Shown here: one piece after another, positions 55,413 to 64,000 of the stretch
How the letters are laid out: each line of letters opens with the position of its first letter
Numbering within the stretch: the stretch's first letter is position 1
Assembly (NCBI RefSeq): GCF_003259435.1
Contig: NZ_QLMA01000003.1
Span: forward strand, 310,001-374,000
DNA from: Chitinophaga dinghuensis
Lineage (GTDB): Bacteria > Bacteroidota > Bacteroidia > Chitinophagales > Chitinophagaceae
DNA length: 64,000 nucleotides
Direction: 5' to 3'
Made by a program: the position numbers and the translations under genes
Notes under the pieces: model-generated
The model's input: only the letters and a program-made list of their open reading frames with translations
What the model was told of the DNA's origin: nothing
Databases searched by the model: none

Positions 55413-56255
55413 GTGAAAAAAATATACTTGATCATCCTTATTTCAGCTATCAGCGGGTCTTTAAGCGCCCAGTCCACGTCTTCGGGAAATCCTTCCAGAA
55501 CCACTGCTAAGTCAGAAAAAGAGCAGCGAAAGCTGAAACGCATAAAAGTATTCAAGGAACAGGAAGAAGGAGAGAATGTTTTCCAGCGCGATTTCTCGCT
55601 GGGCGGCCGCCTCAATACAGACGGCTGGAGCGGTTTTTTTGAGCTGGGATATCGTAAGAGCCGGAAGGTAGTTAACTATTTCCAGTTTGAATTCTCTGAA
55701 AAAAAGAGCCTGAAAGAGTATAAGCAACAAGGCTATGCCCCTACTGATATGGGTATTGCCTCCCGTCCTTATGTGTATGGCAAGCAAAATAATTTCTATC
55801 CGGTAAAATTGGGCATAGGTCAGCGTTACCTGATTGGAGGTAAAGCGAATAAGAACGGTGTGGAAGTAAGCGCCATCTATTATGGTGGTATTTCCATCGG
55901 CCTCCTCAAACCATATTACCTGAGCGTGAATGTAGGCAACGACCAGATCAAGGAAATAAAGTATGATCCCAACGGCCCCTATAAAGATGCCTTCCTGGAC
56001 CAGTACGCCGTTACTGGCGGTGGCGGCTTTGGTAAAGGCTGGAGCGAAGTGAGTGTGGTTCCTGGTTTACATGCTAAACTGGGTATGCGATTCGACTGGG
56101 CCCATTTCAATGAAGTAGTGAGCGCACTGGAGTGCGGGGTGAATGCTGAAATGTATACCAAAAAGATACCTATTATGATAAATGAAGGTAATAAACAGTT
56201 CATTTTCAATGCATATGTAGGCCTTCAATTTGGTAAGCGCTGGAATAAGAGATAA
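55413..56255 (+). CDS. Predicted outer-membrane beta-barrel protein
   Basis: A 280-residue protein with a signal peptide (ILISAISGSLSAQ) and a charged linker (EKEQRKLKRIKVFKEQEEGE). From about 65 to the end it has alternating strand pattern: SLGGRLNTDGWSGFFELGYR, FQFEFSEKK, and a final FNAYVGLQFGKRW. Start is GTG, since no better in-frame ATG exists. Function unknown. It lies 37 bp before lipA; linkage with lipoate is not implied. Confidence 0.65.
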   Translation: MKKIYLIILISAISGSLSAQSTSSGNPSRTTAKSEKEQRKLKRIKVFKEQEEGENVFQRDFSLGGRLNTDGWSGFFELGYRKSRKVVNYFQFEFSEKKSLKEYKQQGYAPTDMGIASRPYVYGKQNNFYPVKLGIGQRYLIGGKANKNGVEVSAIYYGGISIGLLKPYYLSVNVGNDQIKEIKYDPNGPYKDAFLDQYAVTGGGGFGKGWSEVSVVPGLHAKLGMRFDWAHFNEVVSALECGVNAEMYTKKIPIMINEGNKQFIFNAYVGLQFGKRWNKR

Positions 56256-56292
56256 GTTATTACCTTTGTTTTCCTAAAGAAAGGAGTAAGCG

Positions 56293-57192
56293 ATGCAAGA
56301 ATTACCCGTAATAGCTGCCGAACCGGCCACCGCAAGAGTGAAAAAGCCCGAATGGCTGCGTGTAAAGTTACCAATAGGCGAGAACTACAAACAGGTTAGA
56401 AACCTCGTAGATACCCATAAATTACATACCATCTGCGAAAGCGGCAACTGCCCTAATATGGGCGAATGCTGGGGCGCCGGCACTGCTACTTTCATGATCC
56501 TGGGAAATATCTGTACCCGCAGTTGCGGCTTCTGTGCTGTAGCTACCGGCCGTCCGGACCCCGTTGATCACGATGAACCACAACGCGTAGCGGAAGCTAT
56601 CTACCTGATGAAGGTAAAGCATGCCGTTATCACCTCCGTAGACCGCGATGAACTGAAAGATGGCGGTTCCATCATCTGGGCAAATACCATTAAAGCCGTA
56701 CGCGCCCTGAACCCAGACACCACCATGGAAACACTCATCCCTGACTTCCGCGGTCAATGGGAAAATCTCCAACGTATCATTGATGTGGCTCCTGAAATCG
56801 TTTCCCATAACCTGGAAACCGTAGAACGCCTCACCAAACAAGTACGTATCCAGGCGAAATATCACCGTAGCCTGGAAGTAATCCGTCGCCTGAAAGAAGG
56901 CGGTATGCGTACCAAATCCGGTATCATGCTGGGCCTCGGCGAAACAAAAGAAGAAGTAGTTCAGGCAATGCAGGACCTGTACGATAATGGTTGCGATGTA
57001 GTAACACTCGGCCAATATCTGCAACCAACTCCAAAACATCTGCCCGTAGTACGCTTCGTACATCCCGATGAATTTGCAGAACTGCGCGAAATAGGATATC
57101 AAATGGGTCTCGACTACGTAGAGGCTGGCCCGTTAGTAAGATCTTCCTATCATGCAGAAAAACATATTTTTAGCGGTCGTAATCAAGGATGA
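56293..57192 (+). CDS. lipA: Lipoyl synthase
   Basis: A radical-SAM enzyme inserting two sulfurs into octanoyl groups on lipoyl domains. The auxiliary cluster motif [12 protein letters not shown] (about 46-57) and the radical-SAM motif [10 protein letters not shown] are both complete, as is the C-terminal RSSYHAEK. Length 299 residues is normal. A good GGAG ribosome site lies before the ATG. Confidence 0.97.
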   Translation: MQELPVIAAEPATARVKKPEWLRVKLPIGENYKQVRNLVDTHKLHTICESGNCPNMGECWGAGTATFMILGNICTRSCGFCAVATGRPDPVDHDEPQRVAEAIYLMKVKHAVITSVDRDELKDGGSIIWANTIKAVRALNPDTTMETLIPDFRGQWENLQRIIDVAPEIVSHNLETVERLTKQVRIQAKYHRSLEVIRRLKEGGMRTKSGIMLGLGETKEEVVQAMQDLYDNGCDVVTLGQYLQPTPKHLPVVRFVHPDEFAELREIGYQMGLDYVEAGPLVRSSYHAEKHIFSGRNQG

Positions 57193-57220
57193 TCGGCCCC
57201 GTTTTTCACCTAATTGTTAA

Positions 57221-57247
57221 AATCCACCCATATGGGTGGATTTTTCT
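57221..57247 (+). terminator. Terminator of lipA
   Basis: AATCCACCCA / TGGGTGGATT perfect stem with a T5 tail, 29 bp after the stop. Confidence 0.88.
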
Positions 57248-57527
57248 TTTTAGAATATTATCTTAGCGCCTCGTTTGAAATAACCTGAGCAACAGTGGAC
57301 CTACTGTTACCCACTACAAATTCGTTTTACCTGAATACCTACCTGTTACCTGCGGCTGCACTGCATTAGCAATACTATGCACTAAAATTAATTTTGTTGT
57401 GCCTGAAAGGGGCAACATACTTGGACGATAATCTGGCTAACACTATGTATCTGCGTATATACATATACGTTATCTCCCTTATTGTCTGCGATTGGAACAA
57501 AGAAGAACTGAATGTCAAAAGCCTTTT
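57248..57527. other. Region upstream of the efflux operon
   Basis: A 280-bp gap. It contains a 28-codon frame at 57445-57531 (MYLRIYIYVISLIVC...) that ends by overlapping the tolC-like start as TTATGA, an arrangement that would allow translational coupling. No clear promoter match could be chosen. Confidence 0.35.
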
Positions 57528-58862
57528 ATGAAAAGAGCATTTTACCTGTTAGCTGTGTCGTGCGGAGTAACGTTTTCCGGCCAACTTCACGCACAGCAAC
57601 CTACGGACTCTCTGCCAACTACCGCCTCCCTGCAGGATTGTATCCGATATGCATTGGAGCATCAGCCGGTGATTCACCAGTCCGTTATCGATGAAGCAAT
57701 TACGGATCGCAGTGTAAAAAGTAAACTGGCCGATTGGTACCCACAAGTACAGCTGGACGCCAACTTGCAGCATTACCTGGAATTACCTACGTCTATCTTC
57801 GGTGGGAATCCTACCAAAGTAGGCGTGGCCAATAACTCCGCTGCTACCTTTACACTGAACCAGAACCTGTTTACCCGCGACCTCCTCCTTGCTACCAATA
57901 CGGCAAAGGATGTACGAAAACAGATCAAACAGACCACTACCCGTAACAAAATTGATGTGGTGGCAGATGTTAGTAAAGCATACTATGACGTGCTGCTGAC
58001 CCAACAACAGATTAATGTGCTGTCAGAAGATATTGTGCGACTGGAACGTAGTCTGAAAGATGCTGTAAACCAATACCAGAGCGGTGTGGTGGATAAAACA
58101 GATTCCAAACGGGCTACCATCTCCCTAAACAATGCCAAAGCACAACGTAAGTCTGCCCAGGAATTGCTGAATGCCAAACAAGCATACCTCAAGAACCTGA
58201 TGGGGTATCCTGCCAATATTGGAGATATCCCTGTGTCCAGCGATACCACTAAAATGGTCGCGGAAGTGAATAACAGCGATACAGCCGTAGTAGCGGACCC
58301 TCACAACAGGATTGAGTACCAGTTGCTGAAAACTCAGGAAAGCCTGCTGGAGGCAAATGTGAAATACAACAAGTGGGGCTATCTCCCTTCTGTATCTGCA
58401 TTTGTTAACTATGCCTTCGCATGGCAGAACCAGAGCTTCGGACAACTATACAGCAACAATTATCCGAACTCCCTGATGGGCATCAAATTGTCGCTCCCCA
58501 TTTTCCAGGGCGGAAAACGCGTCCATAATATCAGAATGGCCGAGCTGCAACTGGAACGTAATAAATGGGACTTCGAAACGCTGAATAATGCGGTCAATAC
58601 CCAGTATACACAGGCAATGGCTGCGTACAGGAGTAACCTGAATGACTATCTGACGCTGAAAGAGAATGTGGCGATGGCACAGGATGTATATAATATGCTG
58701 CAACTGCAATACAAGGAAGGTATCAAAACCTACCTGGATGTACTGATCTCAGAAACAGAACTGCGTACTGCGCAACTCAGCTACTATAATGCCATGTACC
58801 AGGTACTGAGCAGTAAGATAGACTTGCAGAAAGCATTAGGAACCTTAACAGTAAATTATTAA
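57528..58862 (+). CDS. TolC-family outer-membrane efflux protein
   Basis: The outer-membrane channel of a tripartite efflux pump. The 444-residue protein has a signal peptide (VTFSGQLHAQ) and two outer-membrane efflux (OEP) repeats, each with long helices: first around SLQDCIRYALEHQPVI and NQNLFTRDLLLATNTAKDVRKQ, second around LSLPIFQGGKRVHNIRMAELQLERN. I chose ATG 57528, where the signal starts. It is directly followed by the adaptor and pump genes. Confidence 0.92.
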   Translation: MKRAFYLLAVSCGVTFSGQLHAQQPTDSLPTTASLQDCIRYALEHQPVIHQSVIDEAITDRSVKSKLADWYPQVQLDANLQHYLELPTSIFGGNPTKVGVANNSAATFTLNQNLFTRDLLLATNTAKDVRKQIKQTTTRNKIDVVADVSKAYYDVLLTQQQINVLSEDIVRLERSLKDAVNQYQSGVVDKTDSKRATISLNNAKAQRKSAQELLNAKQAYLKNLMGYPANIGDIPVSSDTTKMVAEVNNSDTAVVADPHNRIEYQLLKTQESLLEANVKYNKWGYLPSVSAFVNYAFAWQNQSFGQLYSNNYPNSLMGIKLSLPIFQGGKRVHNIRMAELQLERNKWDFETLNNAVNTQYTQAMAAYRSNLNDYLTLKENVAMAQDVYNMLQLQYKEGIKTYLDVLISETELRTAQLSYYNAMYQVLSSKIDLQKALGTLTVNY

Positions 58863-58880
58863 ATGGTAACCGGAACGGAT

Positions 58881-60008
58881 ATGAAAAAAATGAATCACCT
58901 TGTCTTTTTAAGCGCTGCTGGCATACTGGCCTTTTCTGCCTGCAAGGGCCCTGGTCAGAAAGGCGCTCCTGCAATGCCGCCAACATCGGTGAGTATCACG
59001 GAGGCTACCGTGGCGCCAGCCGTTTATTACGATAAATACCCGTCTTCAGTGGTGGCACTGAACCAGGTAGAACTGCGCTCACAGGTAGCTGGTTTTATCA
59101 CCGGTCTCTTTTTCAAAGAAGGAGAAGTGGTACAGAAAGGCAAGCCCCTATATGAAATAGATCGTCGTAAATATGAGGCGGCCTTCCGTCAGGCAGAAGC
59201 TGGCGTTGCCAGCGCTCAGGCCAACTACAACAAAGCAAAAAAAGATGATGACCGCTACAAACGCCTGGCAGAACAGGACGCCGTAGCCCGTCAGATCCTC
59301 GATAATGCAGAAGCGGCCCTGGAAACCTCCCGTAGCCAACTGGCTGCTGCACAGGCAGTCCTGCTTGCTGCCCGTACTGATCTCGATTACTCTCTGATCA
59401 AAGCGCCTTTTACTGGTCGCATCGGCATCTCTCAAGTGAAACTGGGCGCTCAGGTGAGTCCTGGTACCACTCTGTTGAATACCATTTCCAGTGAAAATCC
59501 AATTGCGGTAGACTTTGTAGTAAATGAATCCGATGTGTCCCGCTTCGCGGAGATGCAAACCAAACCGGCCGGCGATAGTACTTTCCGCCTCACGCTGCCA
59601 GATGGCGCCAATTATCCGCATGCTGGTCATATTCTCGCGATTGACCGTGGTATCGATAATCAGACAGCCACTATCAAGGTTCGCGTAGAATTTGCCAACC
59701 CGGAAAATAAACTGATTGCAGGTATGAGCGCAGTATTGAATGTACTGAATCAGCAGTCGGGCCAGCGTCTCATCATCCCTACTAAAGCCCTCACAGAGCA
59801 AATGGGCGAATACTTTGTATTCGTGGCAAAAGATAGCATTGCAATCCAGCGTAAAGTACATCTCGGACCAAAAATGCGCGACCAGGTCGTGATCATGGAT
59901 GGAGTAGATGCAGGCGAAAAGGTAATTACAGAAGGCTTCCAACGTCTGCGCGACAGCGGGAAGATAATGATTGGCATGCCTCCGGCAGGAGCTGCACCGA
60001 AGAAATAA
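58881..60008 (+). CDS. RND efflux periplasmic adaptor (lipoprotein)
   Basis: A 375-residue membrane-fusion protein of the AcrA type. A lipobox (LAFSAC, Cys about 19) anchors it in the inner membrane. Barrel and lipoyl-like blocks include VELRSQVAGFITGLFFKEGE and YEIDRRKYEAAFRQAEAGV, then a helical hairpin and RTDLDYSLIKAPFTGRIG. It starts just after the tolC-like gene; ATG 58863 is an alternative. The pump gene follows 24 bp later. Confidence 0.93.
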   Translation: MKKMNHLVFLSAAGILAFSACKGPGQKGAPAMPPTSVSITEATVAPAVYYDKYPSSVVALNQVELRSQVAGFITGLFFKEGEVVQKGKPLYEIDRRKYEAAFRQAEAGVASAQANYNKAKKDDDRYKRLAEQDAVARQILDNAEAALETSRSQLAAAQAVLLAARTDLDYSLIKAPFTGRIGISQVKLGAQVSPGTTLLNTISSENPIAVDFVVNESDVSRFAEMQTKPAGDSTFRLTLPDGANYPHAGHILAIDRGIDNQTATIKVRVEFANPENKLIAGMSAVLNVLNQQSGQRLIIPTKALTEQMGEYFVFVAKDSIAIQRKVHLGPKMRDQVVIMDGVDAGEKVITEGFQRLRDSGKIMIGMPPAGAAPKK

Positions 60009-60032
60009 GTTCACCAGATTCAACTTTAGATC

Positions 60033-63000
60033 ATGATTGCAAATACTTTTATTAAAAGACCGGTAACTGCAATAGTTATTTCTGTTGTGTTGGTACTGGT
60101 GGGATTATTGGCAATGACCAACCTGCCAATAGGACAATATCCGGAGATCTCTCCGCCCACTGTACAGGTAACCGGTACCTACACCGGCGCGGATGCGCAA
60201 ACCGTTGAACAAACGGTGGCCACGCCCGTGGAAGTACAGGTAAACGGTACTCCCGGTATGACTTATATCTCTACCAACAACACCAGCAGCGGCCAGATGA
60301 GCATGACGGTGAACTTCGAAGTAGGTACAGATATCAATATCGCTGCACTGGATGTACAGAACCGTGTGGGTATCGCACAGCCTACCCTGCCACAGGAAGT
60401 ACAGCGTTTAGGGCTCACCGTTAGAAAGCGTAACCCGAGCATCCTCATGCTGGTAGCGTTGTACTCACCCAAAGGCACACACGATATCACCTTCCTGGAC
60501 AACTACACCAACGTATACGTGAAGGATGCATTGCTGCGCGCAAAAGGGGTGGGCGATATCTTCACCCGTGCAGACGACTTCTCCATGCGTATCTGGCTGA
60601 AACCGGATAAGCTGGCGCAGATGGGCGTTACGGCTGATGATATACGCGCTGCACTCCAGGAACAAAATGCCCAGATTACAGCAGGTTCTGTAGGTGCTCC
60701 TCCGCAACCCACCGGACAAACATTCGAGTATAATATCTTCACACAAGGCCGACTCCAAACACCGGAAGAATTCGGAAACATCGTGGTGAAAACCCGTCCC
60801 AGCGACGGTTCTCTCGTATATCTGAAAGATGTGGCCCGTATTCAACTGGGTAAATTCAACTACGCTGGTAACAACTTCGTAGACGGTAAACGTGCTGCCT
60901 ATCTCCTGATCTATCAGGCGCCTGGTAGTAACGCAATCGAAACCGCCGCCAACGTAACTGCCGCTATGGAGGAACTGAAGAAATCATTCCCCAACGACGT
61001 AGAATACGTGGTGCCTTTCGAATCCGTTTCCGTGGTGAAAGTATCCATCGAAGAGGTGGTACATACCCTCGTGGAAGCCTTGATACTGGTGGTATTGGTA
61101 GTATTCCTCTTCCTGCAAAGCTGGAGAGCGACTATCATCCCTATCCTGGCTATCCCGGTATCGATCATTGCTACCTTTATTTTCTTCCTCCCATTAGGCT
61201 TTACCATCAATACGCTTACTCTCTTCGGTTTCGTACTGGCGATTGGTATCGTGGTGGATGATGCCATTGTGGTGGTGGAAGCGGTACAGCATAATATAGA
61301 CCATGAGAAGATGACGCCGAAGGATGCTACCATCCAGGCGATGAAGGAAATTTCCGGACCGGTAATCGCTATTGCCCTGATTCTGGCAGCTGTATTCGTA
61401 CCAGTAGGATTCATTCCTGGTATCGTAGGCCGACTCTATCAACAATTCGCTATCACTATCGCGATTTCCGTACTGATTTCTGCTTTCGTGGCATTGTCCC
61501 TTACACCGGCGCTTTGTATCCTCATCCTGCGTCCTATGCATCTGGATAAAGACTCCAAAGGTTTGAACAAGTTCTTCTACAAGTTCAACCGCTGGTTTGG
61601 TCATACTACTTCCAGGTACTCTATGGGCGTGAAGAAGAGTATCAAATATGCCCGTTACGTAGTGATTCTGCTGCTCTGCATCTTCGTGGGTACGGTGATG
61701 TTATTCAAGGGCAAACCAACCGGATTCATCCCTACAGAGGATGACGGACGTATCATCATCACTTTTGACTTGCCGGAATCTTCTTCTACAGAACGTACGG
61801 TGGAAATCCTGCATAAGATGATGAAAGATCTGGATGGTACGCCGGGTATTGCGCACTATGCTGCATTGGGTGGATTGAATGCGGTAAGCTTCTCTACCAA
61901 ATCCAACAGCGGTACCTTGTTCTGTCAGCTGAAACCTTGGAGCGAGCGTAAAGCGGATTCCTTACAGGTATTCGGATTGGTGGCTACCTTACAGAAGAAA
62001 CTCTCGAAATATAAGGAAGCGAATGTCGTAGTAATTCCTCCTCCGGCCATTCCGGGGCTGGGGCAAACGGCAGGTTTCTCCTTTGTACTGCAACAACGCG
62101 CTGCCGGCGATATTAAAGCCTTTGAGAGCGTGCTGCGTACTTTTGTGGATTCTGTGAACAGACGCCCTGAAATAGCCAAAGCGTTCACCTTCTTCACTGC
62201 CCGTACGCCAGGTTATCAACTGGATATCGACAGGGAGAAAGCGAAGAAAATGGGTGTGAAAATCTCTGACATTGCCTCTACGCTGCAAACCTATATGGGT
62301 AGTGCATATATCAATGATTTCACTATCTATGGGCGTAACTTCCGCGTGGTAACGCAGGCGGATTCCTCTTATCGTGGCGATATTAAGAACCTCAGCGGAT
62401 TCTTTGTGCGCAATAGTGCTGGTACCATGGTGCCACTGAGCGCCCTCACTTCATACAGGGTGGTGGAAAATGCGCCGGTTATCTCCCATTATAATCTCTT
62501 CCGCTCTGCTGAGATCAACGGTAACCCTGCACCAGGCTATAGTTCCGGGGATGCTATCAATGCCCTGAAAGAAGTGGCTGCGAAAGTATTACCTGCAGGT
62601 TATGGTTATGAGTTCTCTGGTTTGAGTCGCGAGGAAATATTATCCGGAAGTAAAACGGTATACATCTTTGCGTTGTCTATCATCTTTGTGTTCCTCTTCC
62701 TGGCAGCATTGTACGAGAGCTGGTCTGTACCATTCTCTGTACTGCTGGCGGTGCCTATCGGTGCCTTCGGCGCGATTACGGTACTAACGTTCTTGCCTAA
62801 ACTAAGTAATAACGTATATGCACAGATTGGTCTGATTACGTTGATTGGTTTGTCGGCTAAGAACGCGATCCTGATCGTGGAGTTTGCGAAAGAGCGTGTC
62901 GACAGAGGGATGGATGTTGTGACTTCTGCTGTGGAAGCTGCCAAGCTGCGTCTGCGACCAATTATCATGACATCGCTGGCCTTCTTGTTGGGTATCATGC

Positions 63001-63215
63001 CATTGGTGCTGGCCTCCGGCGCAGGTGCGGAAGCGCGTAAAACCATGGGCTGGACCGTATTGGGCGGTATGTTCACGGCCACCTTCCTGGCCATCTTTAT
63101 TGTACCTGTACTCTTCGTAGTGATTACGAAACTGGCTTACGGTAAAGAGAAGTTAGCGAAAATGAAAGAAAACTATCAGGCAATTCCTGATCACGATGTT
63201 CAAGGACATGGTTGA
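60033..63215 (+). CDS. RND multidrug efflux pump (HAE1 family)
   Basis: The inner-membrane proton-driven pump, 1060 residues like AcrB. It begins MIANTFIKRPVTAIVISVV with TM1, includes the RND proton-relay region IGIVVDDAIVVVEAVQHN (two Asp in TM4), and LIGLSAKNAILIVEFAKE in the second half, with two large periplasmic loops. With the adaptor and TolC-like channel it forms a complete tripartite pump. Substrates are unknown, and no local regulator is present. Confidence 0.95.
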   Translation: MIANTFIKRPVTAIVISVVLVLVGLLAMTNLPIGQYPEISPPTVQVTGTYTGADAQTVEQTVATPVEVQVNGTPGMTYISTNNTSSGQMSMTVNFEVGTDINIAALDVQNRVGIAQPTLPQEVQRLGLTVRKRNPSILMLVALYSPKGTHDITFLDNYTNVYVKDALLRAKGVGDIFTRADDFSMRIWLKPDKLAQMGVTADDIRAALQEQNAQITAGSVGAPPQPTGQTFEYNIFTQGRLQTPEEFGNIVVKTRPSDGSLVYLKDVARIQLGKFNYAGNNFVDGKRAAYLLIYQAPGSNAIETAANVTAAMEELKKSFPNDVEYVVPFESVSVVKVSIEEVVHTLVEALILVVLVVFLFLQSWRATIIPILAIPVSIIATFIFFLPLGFTINTLTLFGFVLAIGIVVDDAIVVVEAVQHNIDHEKMTPKDATIQAMKEISGPVIAIALILAAVFVPVGFIPGIVGRLYQQFAITIAISVLISAFVALSLTPALCILILRPMHLDKDSKGLNKFFYKFNRWFGHTTSRYSMGVKKSIKYARYVVILLLCIFVGTVMLFKGKPTGFIPTEDDGRIIITFDLPESSSTERTVEILHKMMKDLDGTPGIAHYAALGGLNAVSFSTKSNSGTLFCQLKPWSERKADSLQVFGLVATLQKKLSKYKEANVVVIPPPAIPGLGQTAGFSFVLQQRAAGDIKAFESVLRTFVDSVNRRPEIAKAFTFFTARTPGYQLDIDREKAKKMGVKISDIASTLQTYMGSAYINDFTIYGRNFRVVTQADSSYRGDIKNLSGFFVRNSAGTMVPLSALTSYRVVENAPVISHYNLFRSAEINGNPAPGYSSGDAINALKEVAAKVLPAGYGYEFSGLSREEILSGSKTVYIFALSIIFVFLFLAALYESWSVPFSVLLAVPIGAFGAITVLTFLPKLSNNVYAQIGLITLIGLSAKNAILIVEFAKERVDRGMDVVTSAVEAAKLRLRPIIMTSLAFLLGIMPLVLASGAGAEARKTMGWTVLGGMFTATFLAIFIVPVLFVVITKLAYGKEKLAKMKENYQAIPDHDVQGHG

Positions 63216-63285
63216 TAATTTCAACTTTATTATCGGCTGTAGTCCCTGCCCGTAGTCCATACTCGGGTATTACATTCCAACCTGT

Positions 63286-63310
63286 AGTCCCTGTCCGTAG
63301 GGCAGGGACT
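63286..63310. repeat. Small palindromic (REP-like) element
   Basis: AGTCCCTGTCC / GGGCAGGGACT inverted repeat with another partial copy (AGTCCCTGCCCGTAGTCC) at 63241. It may be a dispersed palindromic repeat. Confidence 0.5.
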
Positions 63311-63324
63311 ACTAAAAAAATAAA

Positions 63325-63361
63325 AAAAGGGAATTGACGTCGCAGACGTCAATTCCCTTTT
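63325..63361. terminator. Bidirectional terminator
   Basis: AAAGGGAATTGACGTC pairs perfectly with GACGTCAATTCCCTTT and has A and T tails. It serves the convergent pump and TPR genes. Confidence 0.88.
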
Positions 63362-63379
63362 TTTTAATAAAACATATGT

Positions 63380-64000
63380 TTATGCCTTCAATGTAGCCAA
63401 TTCCTTCCTCGACAACCAAACCCATTTACGAATAGTCCTCCTGATATACCTAGGATGCAATCCAATCTCCGCTTTTGTTCTTTCAAACTGAGCTTTAGCC
63501 TCCTGATTGCGCCCCTGCTTGCGAAGCATCAAACCATAATCGTACATGGCTTCCAGTGAGTGATGCACCTGGATGATTCTCTGATACGCTTTCTCTGCTT
63601 TTTCTGTCTCCATGGTGGCTTCCAGTGCTTGTGCATACATCAGTTCATCTGCTACATTACTCATTCTTACACCAGGCATTTTGTTTAGTCTGTCGAAGTT
63701 CACCAAACTATCTGCATACTGTTGATGCAGGAACTGAAACCTGGCCAGTTGCAGGATAATCCCCTGATCGGTAGAATAGGAATTTAAGCAGGACTGAGCA
63801 AGGCTGATGGCCTTATCGTAATGCTTTTGCTCCGCATAGGCTTCTGCCAGTTGCATTCTGTTGGTAATAGTGTCGGATAACTGCACCCGATTTTCCCATT
63901 CCCGGATACGACCGTTGGGAGAAATAAGTCGCAACAGCTGTTGACCGAATGTACCATTGGTAATATCGGGCAATATTTCCAGTACAAAATATACGGCCGC
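63380..64000 (-). CDS. TPR-repeat protein, 5' end cut by the window
   Basis: The frame is open to the window edge, so the N-terminus is missing. The visible 207 residues show TPR-like helical pairs: LAEAYAEQKHYDKAISLAQSC, LQLARFQFLHQQYADSLVNF, LMYAQALEATMETEKAEKAY and YDYGLMLRKQGRNQEAKAQF. A hydrophobic start (AVYFVLEILPDI) suggests an N-terminal membrane anchor. Probably a scaffolding protein at the membrane; no function assigned. Confidence 0.75.
   Translation of the reverse strand, partial: AAVYFVLEILPDITNGTFGQQLLRLISPNGRIREWENRVQLSDTITNRMQLAEAYAEQKHYDKAISLAQSCLNSYSTDQGIILQLARFQFLHQQYADSLVNFDRLNKMPGVRMSNVADELMYAQALEATMETEKAEKAYQRIIQVHHSLEAMYDYGLMLRKQGRNQEAKAQFERTKAEIGLHPRYIRRTIRKWVWLSRKELATLKA

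Noticed and set aside
59148-60023. Minus-strand frame of 291 codons opposite the RND adaptor
   Set aside because: It is antisense to the adaptor gene and has no recognisable motifs.

Overview
The window looks like chromosome from a Bacteroidota bacterium of the Chitinophaga type. Evidence: promoters of the form TTTG / TAnnTTTG, few Shine-Dalgarno sites, a TonB-dependent receptor with a carboxypeptidase-like N-domain, an N-acylornithine carbamoyltransferase (argF') in the arginine cluster, SusD-free glycosidase operons, DUF2851 and DUF2520 proteins, and orphan Rhs tips with the Bacteroidota 'YYPFGL' motif. No replication origin, prophage, CRISPR array or insertion sequence is visible.

Layout. 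(1) 72-8900, minus strand: a tightly packed catabolic operon for N-acetylglucosamine-containing glycans. It holds an MFS sugar permease with an unusual periplasmic insert, a ROK sugar kinase, a glycosylasparaginase, CutC, a phosphodiesterase/phosphatase, an EEP-family hydrolase and a GH20 hexosaminidase lipoprotein. A divergent second permease and galK follow, with a LacI-type palindrome between the two permeases. (2) 11.9-13.1 kb: a split HipA (HipS/HipT-like) pair with no hipB beside it. (3) 13.2-16.9 kb: divergent GH109-like and GH29 glycosidases. (4) 17.0-25.6 kb: a complete arginine operon (GNAT acyltransferase, argG, C, D, F', B, E, H) behind a long leader. Ser90 of ArgF' argues for succinylated intermediates. 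(5) 25.9-34.4 kb: AT-rich accessory island with decayed Rhs C-terminal tips, a frameshifted toxin, a metzincin toxin tip fused to a regulator fragment, and at least six immunity-like genes, but no full rhs gene. (6) 34.5-39.2 kb: a coiled-coil outer-membrane protein, a lipoprotein, and a TonB-dependent receptor under a TPP riboswitch, so probably a thiamin importer. (7) 39.5-49.6 kb: housekeeping genes (ssb, initiator tRNA, era, der, topA, kdsC, UbiA-type prenyltransferase, maf). (8) 49.6-50.55 kb: a noncoding mosaic of direct and inverted repeats. (9) 50.6-53.4 kb: homoserine dehydrogenase and a cystathionine gamma-synthase-type enzyme under a SAM-I riboswitch with terminator. (10) 53.5-64 kb: DUF2851, OsmC, a barrel protein, lipA, an RND efflux operon (TolC, adaptor, pump) and a TPR protein cut by the window edge.

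The most unusual parts are the orphan toxin/immunity island, the hipB-less HipST pair, the repeat mosaic, two long perfect hairpins in front of cutC, the zinc-motif-less ROK kinase, and an unannotated 29-codon ORF in the arginine leader. All assignments come from reading motifs by eye. No database search was run.
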